From positions 1 to 12,298 of the forward strand of contig DATGVJ010000340.1 in assembly GCA_035300505.1 (NCBI GenBank): a stretch of DNA of 12,298 bases. The letters are read 5' to 3'. The notes beneath the pieces were generated by a model, which made no database searches, was not told the origin of the DNA, and worked only from the letters and a program-made list of their open reading frames with translations. Of this stretch, positions 8,381-12,298 are shown piece by piece. The DNA comes from VAZQ01 sp035300505. GTDB taxonomy: Bacteria > Pseudomonadota > Alphaproteobacteria > Rhizobiales > Xanthobacteraceae. The position numbers were made by a program, and so were the translations under genes. The first letter of the stretch is position 1, and the number at the start of each line of letters is the position of its first letter.

Positions 8381-8592
8381 GCTTCCACCAGTCTCCCTCG
8401 AGGTCTATGAATTTGGCAGAAGGCGATGAATAACATTCGCTTATTGCGCAGCCGGTGGCGTTCGGTCCCGCGCATCGGCGGGGGATCAAATGAACGCAAG
8501 GTCAAACCAAACGTAGCAATAACGGCCAAGATCTCTTCTCCAGAGTCACTAGATTGGGTGCGCTTGGTTTTCCTCCCCCCGCCAAGCTCACC

Positions 8593-8624
8593 GCGGCCGT
8601 CCTTTTGCCCCCAAGGACGGCCGC
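8593..8624. other. GC-rich perfect inverted repeat (12-bp stem, 8-base loop)
   Basis: GCGGCCGTCCTT (8593-8604) and its exact reverse complement (8613-8624) flank TTGCCCCC. The stem is very stable but lacks a T-run, and the nearest upstream gene on either strand does not read toward it. It could end an unrecognised small transcript, form part of the 5' leader of the kinase message if transcription starts upstream, or bind a protein. Confidence 0.55.
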
Positions 8625-8705
8625 ATCCTTCTTCGCTGGACGACCTCTTTGCAACGAACTTTTCTGGTATTGCCGCAATTGGTCGGATCTTGCGCCAATC
8701 GTAAC

Positions 8706-8734
8706 TTGATTAGCTACCGCAACGCACGCATACT
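8706..8734 (+). promoter_or_regulatory. Candidate sigma-70 promoter for the histidine kinase
   Basis: TTGATT (8706-8711) and CATACT (8729-8734) each match four of six consensus bases and are separated by the optimal 17 bp. They lie about 60 bases upstream of the kinase ATG. Confidence 0.3.
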
Positions 8735-8793
8735 GACTGATGGCTTTTCCGAAATGACGGTGCTAGCACCGCTTTCTTCGCGGAGGCAGCACC

Positions 8794-10737
8794 ATGTCAA
8801 AGCCGGTTCCTCTATGGTGGTCGAAGCCGCCGTTAATTTTCCGCTATGGAATCGCGGTTGCGTCAGTTGCCGCAGCGTTGACCGCCGGGCTCCTGCTGGA
8901 TGCTTTTCTTAAAACTGATCCATTCGTATCACTGTTTCTTTGCGCGATCATGTTCGTTGCCTGGATTGGGGGCTTTGGCCCAGGTCTGTTCGCGGCCGCG
9001 CTTGCAATTCTGACCTTTGACTATTTTTTCGTGTCTTCGATCGGTTCGCTTATTGTCGAGCCAAAGGACATGCTGCGCATTGTCCTGTTTGGACTCACAG
9101 CCTTCTTTGTGATTTCGCTCGTTACAGCGCAAAAAAACGCGGCAGAATCTCTTCGACGCGCGCGCGATGATCTGCAGACGTCCGTTGAGGACCTCGAAAG
9201 ACTCAACAAGATGCTGGAAGCCGAGAACGCAGAGCGTAAGCGGGCCGAACAGAAGATTCGCCAAGCCGAACGAGACCTCCAGGTGACCATCGACACGATC
9301 CCGGCCTTGGCCGGCAGCTATCAGCGCGACGGCTCCCCCGACTTCGTCAATCAAGCATGGCGAGATTATACGGGGCTTTCGTTGGCAGACTTGAAGGGGC
9401 GATGGGAGAAGGTTATTCATCCCGACGACGTTGCATTGGTCGAGAGCGAGCGGCGCGCCCACCTGGCTACGGGAAAACCGTTCCAAATGGAGCAACGCTT
9501 GCGGCGGGCGGACGGCGAATACCGATGGCACCTGTTGAGCCGCGTGCCGGTGCGCGATGAGAACGGAAACGTGGTCAAATGGTATGCGGCGGGGTACGAC
9601 ATCGAGGATCGCAAGCGAGCCGAAGACACTTTGCGCCGGCGAACGGCTCAATTGGCGGACGCGCAGCGCTTGAGCCGGACCGGCAGCGTGAGCTTCAGGG
9701 TCGCTGCCGGAGAAATCGTATGGTCGGAGGAAGCGGCACGCATTTTTGGAAACGCATGGGATATCAAACCGTCGGTCGAGTTGGTGCTGCAGCGTGTCCA
9801 TCCGGACGACGTTGCGCTCGTGCAACAGGAAATCGATCGCGCAAGGCAAGGCGGACAAGAGTTCGATGTCGAACACCGTCTGATGATGCCGGATGGAACG
9901 ATCAAGCACGTGCACGTGCTGGCTCATCTTGTAAAGGATGAAAGCGGCAGCGACGAGATCGTCGGCGCTCTCATGGACATCACCGCCACCAAGCAAGCGC
10001 AGGACGCCCTGAGCAGGGCGCAGGCGGAACTTGCTCACGTCACACGCGTGACGGCGCTCGGCGAACTGGCTGCGTCGATCGCGCACGAGGTCAATCAACC
10101 CCTGGCGGCGATCGTCGTCGACGGAGCAGCCGGCCTCCGGTGGCTTGACCAGCAACCGCCCGTACTCGACGAGGCGCGCAGCTCAATGGAGTCCATGATC
10201 AGCGATGCCAAGCGTGCGGGCGAAGTGATCCACCGGATTCGCACGCTCTCGAAGAAGACAAATCCGGAGATGACCCAAATCGACGTCAACGACGTCATCG
10301 AGGAGGCCGCCGCTCTGGTACGACATGAAGCGCGCAGCCATCGAGTAGCGATGCGGCTTCAGCTGGCACCGGGATTGCCCTCGATACGCGGCGACCGGAT
10401 TCAGTTGCAGCAGGTTATCATCAATCTTGCAATCAATGGTGTCCAAGCCATGGCGATGGTTGCCGATCGCACGCGCGAGCTGTTGATCCGCACGCACGAG
10501 CTCGAATCCGACCGGGTCTTGGTGGCGGTAAAGGACGTCGGGGTTGGAATAGAACCTGAAAATTTGAACCGGCTGTTCAGCGCCTTCTACACCACGAAGC
10601 CGGGCGGCTTGGGCATGGGGCTCTCGATCTGTCGTTCGATCATTGAGGCTCACGCGGGGCAGCTGTCGGCTTCGCGAAACGTTGGCCCAGGCATGACGTT
10701 TCAGTTTACGCTTCCCTCGCATAAACAAGACGGTTGA
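8794..10737 (+). CDS. Membrane sensor histidine kinase (DUF4118, two PAS domains, HisKA, HATPase)
   Basis: This is a 647-residue kinase with GGAGG 7 bases before the ATG. Residues 15-112 hold about four membrane helices of the DUF4118 (KdpD-like) type, including GGFGPGLFAAALAILTFDYFF. A coiled coil follows (about 115-165). PAS 1 (about 165-275) contains FVNQAWRDYTG, HPDD and the PAC-like DGEYRWHLLSR; PAS 2 (about 285-400) contains a second HPDD and DGTIKHVH. The H-box is GELAASIAHEVNQPLAAI with phospho-acceptor H431. ATP-binding motifs are the N-box NLAINGVQAM (N544, N548), the G1 box DVGVG (581-585), the F-box FSAFYTTK and the G2 box GLGMGL (605-610). The domain order resembles FixL/DctB-like kinases of rhizobia. 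There is no receiver domain, and no response regulator lies in the sequence after it, so its partner must be elsewhere. No haem-binding FixL motif could be confirmed, so the signal is unknown. Confidence 0.93.
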   Translation: MSKPVPLWWSKPPLIFRYGIAVASVAAALTAGLLLDAFLKTDPFVSLFLCAIMFVAWIGGFGPGLFAAALAILTFDYFFVSSIGSLIVEPKDMLRIVLFGLTAFFVISLVTAQKNAAESLRRARDDLQTSVEDLERLNKMLEAENAERKRAEQKIRQAERDLQVTIDTIPALAGSYQRDGSPDFVNQAWRDYTGLSLADLKGRWEKVIHPDDVALVESERRAHLATGKPFQMEQRLRRADGEYRWHLLSRVPVRDENGNVVKWYAAGYDIEDRKRAEDTLRRRTAQLADAQRLSRTGSVSFRVAAGEIVWSEEAARIFGNAWDIKPSVELVLQRVHPDDVALVQQEIDRARQGGQEFDVEHRLMMPDGTIKHVHVLAHLVKDESGSDEIVGALMDITATKQAQDALSRAQAELAHVTRVTALGELAASIAHEVNQPLAAIVVDGAAGLRWLDQQPPVLDEARSSMESMISDAKRAGEVIHRIRTLSKKTNPEMTQIDVNDVIEEAAALVRHEARSHRVAMRLQLAPGLPSIRGDRIQLQQVIINLAINGVQAMAMVADRTRELLIRTHELESDRVLVAVKDVGVGIEPENLNRLFSAFYTTKPGGLGMGLSICRSIIEAHAGQLSASRNVGPGMTFQFTLPSHKQDG

Positions 10738-10935
10738 TTGAATTTGATGCGCCGCGTGACGTGGCGACAGCGTTCCGAGATCGGCAACGCGCCGCCACCG
10801 TCTTGGTCCTACGGAAAGCCTTGCAGCCAAATCGATTGGGATCAGGTGCGGCGGCGAACTTTGGAGGCTTTTCATGGCTGCGGCCGCCCAAGGCGGCATC
10901 TAGGCTCCAACGCGTCTCAAGCCATATTCTATCAA
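10738..10935. other. 198-bp gap after the kinase with no supported gene
   Basis: Open frames on both strands give translations without protein-like composition. No hairpin terminator with a T-run is obvious after the kinase stop codon. Confidence 0.5.
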
Positions 10936-11187
10936 TCAAGGCACGCGTCCCACCATGCAGTCGTCGATGAATTTGTAATGCGCGTTGACCTCCATGATCG
11001 CCCGTTGCTCAGCCAGCCTCTCGCAGGATTCATACAAACGTGAAGGCAGATCGCCAGGTTCGCGCTCGCCACGCGCGGTGAGAGGAGAAATTTTTCCTTC
11101 AAGGCAATCGCGCATAAAAGCATCGCGGAGGCGAGCACCGCTTGCTGAGAATTGCTTTTTTTGCGACTTCTTGCGACCAAACCGCAT
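10936..11187 (-). CDS. Small hydrophilic hypothetical protein (83 aa)
   Basis: The frame has protein-like composition, with a basic start (MRFGRKKSQKK) and a mixed charged helix-prone body (LYESCERLAEQRAIMEVNAH), unlike the serine/arginine-rich shadow frames around it. An in-frame TAG lies 11 codons upstream, so the ATG at 11187 is the first candidate start; no good ribosome binding site precedes it. There is no signal peptide, membrane helix or recognised domain. It runs opposite to the histidine kinase and overlaps no other supported gene. I do not recognise the family. It may be a genuine small gene or a remnant. Confidence 0.45.
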   Translation of the reverse strand: MRFGRKKSQKKQFSASGARLRDAFMRDCLEGKISPLTARGEREPGDLPSRLYESCERLAEQRAIMEVNAHYKFIDDCMVGRVP

Positions 11188-11245
11188 GAGAGACCCACGG
11201 TGACCTCGAGCAGCCTGCTACCGGTCCCCAGTTGGTCTACTCCGA

Positions 11246-11383
11246 TCATTGCGTTGGTAAACGAGCTTTGCCGAAATAAATTAGTTTCCATATGGCGTAG
11301 TCATCGAAAATCTGCACGCGCACGTCCTTCTCAAATTTCTCGATGGTGAACTTTGCCCGTAAAGCGGTGATAGGCGCCATCAT
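11246..11383 (-). CDS. Possible very small protein or gene remnant (45 aa)
   Basis: The frame starts at a double ATG (11383/11380), with another in-frame ATG at 11401, and ends at TGA 11246-11248. The translation has coding-like composition, notably FTIEKFEKDVRVQIFDDYAI followed by WKLIYFGKARLPTQ. No ribosome binding site is visible. It reads the same way as the 83-residue ORF 58 bases farther on but in a different frame. It could be a small gene or the decayed end of a larger one; the family is not recognised. Confidence 0.28.
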   Translation of the reverse strand: MMAPITALRAKFTIEKFEKDVRVQIFDDYAIWKLIYFGKARLPTQ

Positions 11384-11573
11384 CGGGCGGCGGGGGCCCA
11401 TCGGCGCGCGCCGCAATCTGATTGCGATGTCATGTTAACGCGCGTCAGCTCCGTCTGAGTTTCAGACAACATAGATTGCCCCAGCCATACATTGGTATGC
11501 GTCCGCACTTTCAATTTCTGCCTTGGCCACCATTTACGGTGACAAGGGGGAGATAAAAAGTAGGAGTTCGATC
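11384..11573. promoter_or_regulatory. Upstream region of the small secreted protein, with two short inverted repeats
   Basis: GTCTGA-GTT-TCAGAC (11453-11467) and CATAC-ATTG-GTATG (11486-11499) are short perfect dyads of operator size, 75-120 bases upstream of the ATG at 11574. Both could be chance. AGGAG (11562-11566) is the ribosome binding site of the downstream gene. No convincing -35/-10 pair was found. Confidence 0.25.
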
Positions 11574-11822
11574 ATGAAACTTGTATTTGCAGCGGTATTC
11601 GCGATCGCATCTGTCGCCGGATCCACATCCAGCTTTGCCGCCGGTGGATTCGCTCCCACGTCGCACGTTGGATCACGTGGGATTGCACATGGATCAATTC
11701 CACGGATACCCGCCTTTCAAAACCGGATTCCGGCCCCGCTACCACCGCCCCCGCAGCCACCTGTCATCAACGGGCCGCTGACCCCAAACGGGCTCCCGTC
11801 GATGGGGAATGGGATACATTGA
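11574..11822 (+). CDS. Small secreted proline-rich hypothetical protein (82 aa)
   Basis: ATG 11574 is preferred over the upstream in-frame ATG at 11523, because AGGAG lies 7 bases before it and the product then begins directly with a signal peptide (MKLVFAAVFAIASVAGSTSS, cleavage near SFA/A, residue 23). The mature part is about 59 residues, rich in Gly, Pro and Ile, with the proline run PAPLPPPPQPP near residues 54-64 and NGPLTPNGLPSMGNG at the end. There are no cysteines and no recognised domain. Export to the periplasm is likely; the role is unknown. Small exported proteins of this type are common and poorly characterised in Bradyrhizobium relatives. Confidence 0.65.
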   Translation: MKLVFAAVFAIASVAGSTSSFAAGGFAPTSHVGSRGIAHGSIPRIPAFQNRIPAPLPPPPQPPVINGPLTPNGLPSMGNGIH

Positions 11823-11919
11823 GCGCCACAGTCACGCGGCCGTGGTCGCGCTGAATATGCTCTGCCATCGCCACGTTCTTGCCTGCACCACGTCGCCCAT
11901 AGTTCAATTGGAGAGTATG

Positions 11920-12298
11920 ATGAATCGACGGACATTGATCGGGGCGGCCGCCGCTGCGGCCGCTTTTCCCGTGCTCAATCGAGTTGCCAGCGCCCAGATT
12001 TCGCTGAAGACGAAGAATGTCGTGTTCGTACACGGACTGTTCGCAGACGGCTCCTGCTGGTCTAAGGTCATCGCCCGCCTCCAGCAGAAGGGTATCAACT
12101 GCACCAGTGTGCAGAACCCTCTGACCTCGCTGCATGAGGCGTCGGAGGCCGCGCGGCGGGCGATCGCGGCGCAGTCGGGGCCCACGGTGCTCGTCGGTCA
12201 CTCTTTCTCCGGAATGATCGTGTCGGAGGTGGGCCTGGACCCGAAGATCACCGCCCTCGTCTACGTCGCGGCGCGGGCACCCGATGCCGGCGAGGACT
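11920..12298 (+). CDS. Tat-exported alpha/beta-fold hydrolase (N-terminal part, runs off right edge)
   Basis: The frame is open from ATG 11920 to the window end (126 codons). ATG 11917 is in frame too, but GGAG (11910-11913) is better spaced for 11920. The N-terminus NRRTLIGAAAAAAAF with an alanine-rich core and ASA/Q cleavage near residue 26 looks like a twin-arginine signal. The mature part shows the alpha/beta hydrolase pattern: VVFVHGLFADGSCW (oxyanion HG loop) and the nucleophile elbow GHSFSG with the catalytic Ser, then a LVYVAA strand. The sequence resembles the EstB/salicylate-esterase-like family of small esterases. The acid and histidine of the triad lie beyond the edge. The substrate is unknown. 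It lies 97 bases after the small secreted protein gene and could be co-transcribed with it. Confidence 0.85.
   Translation, partial: MNRRTLIGAAAAAAAFPVLNRVASAQISLKTKNVVFVHGLFADGSCWSKVIARLQQKGINCTSVQNPLTSLHEASEAARRAIAAQSGPTVLVGHSFSGMIVSEVGLDPKITALVYVAARAPDAGED

Larger units (their letters stand above)
8381..8793. other. 413-bp intergenic region between the AraC regulator and the histidine kinase
   Basis: No convincing gene is present; the short open frames here have low-complexity, non-protein-like translations. The region holds a strong hairpin (8593-8624), a candidate kinase promoter (8706-8734) and the kinase ribosome binding site (GGAGG, 8782-8786). It should also contain the promoter of the divergent AraC-type gene, which I could not locate. 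Confidence 0.6.

Noticed and set aside
11823..11905. Minus-strand translation with coding-like look (YGRRGAGKNVAMAEHIQRDH)
   Set aside because: It lies in a 97-bp gap, the surrounding frame runs through two well-supported plus-strand genes, and no family was recognised.
11940..11965. GCGGCC-rich near-palindromic repeat
   Set aside because: Explained by alanine codons of the Tat signal peptide core.

Overview
The window looks like chromosomal DNA from a high-GC alphaproteobacterium, probably of the Bradyrhizobium/Rhodopseudomonas type. This is inferred from codon composition, a TctC/Bug-type binding protein, a DUF4118-PAS histidine kinase and a twin-arginine alpha/beta hydrolase. No rRNA, tRNA, CRISPR array or recognisable transposase was seen.

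Left half (1-6091, minus strand). A very large gene (1463-6091) encodes a 1542-residue membrane protein. In order it has a DUF4062 domain, a STAND-type P-loop NTPase (nSTAND1-like), one transmembrane helix, a conserved two-cysteine region, about 19 copies of a 32-residue YD-like repeat, and a C-terminal PDZ-like domain. Its stop codon overlaps the start of a second gene (1463 to beyond the left edge). The product of that gene matches only the second half of the first protein: transmembrane helix, two-cysteine region and repeats, with no NTPase. The two form a tandem paralogous pair, apparently made by duplication and internal deletion. This is the most unusual content of the window. It can be read as a membrane-anchored STAND signalling or conflict protein with a periplasmic repeat sensor and a co-expressed sensor-only partner.

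Middle (6092-8793). Divergent from the STAND gene is an orphan periplasmic solute-binding protein of the tripartite tricarboxylate transporter family (6237-7274). It is followed by a perfect 14-bp stem hairpin terminator, shared with a convergent AraC-family regulator (7352-8380). A 413-bp gap follows, holding a strong hairpin and a candidate promoter.

Right (8794-12298). An orphan hybrid-sensor-type histidine kinase (DUF4118 membrane domain, two PAS domains, HisKA, HATPase; no receiver domain and no response regulator nearby) is followed by about 830 bp of sparsely coding DNA. That stretch carries two small minus-strand ORFs of uncertain reality. Next come a small secreted proline-rich protein (11574-11822) and the start of a Tat-exported alpha/beta hydrolase (11920 to the right edge). 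These right-hand genes show no obvious functional link with the STAND pair.
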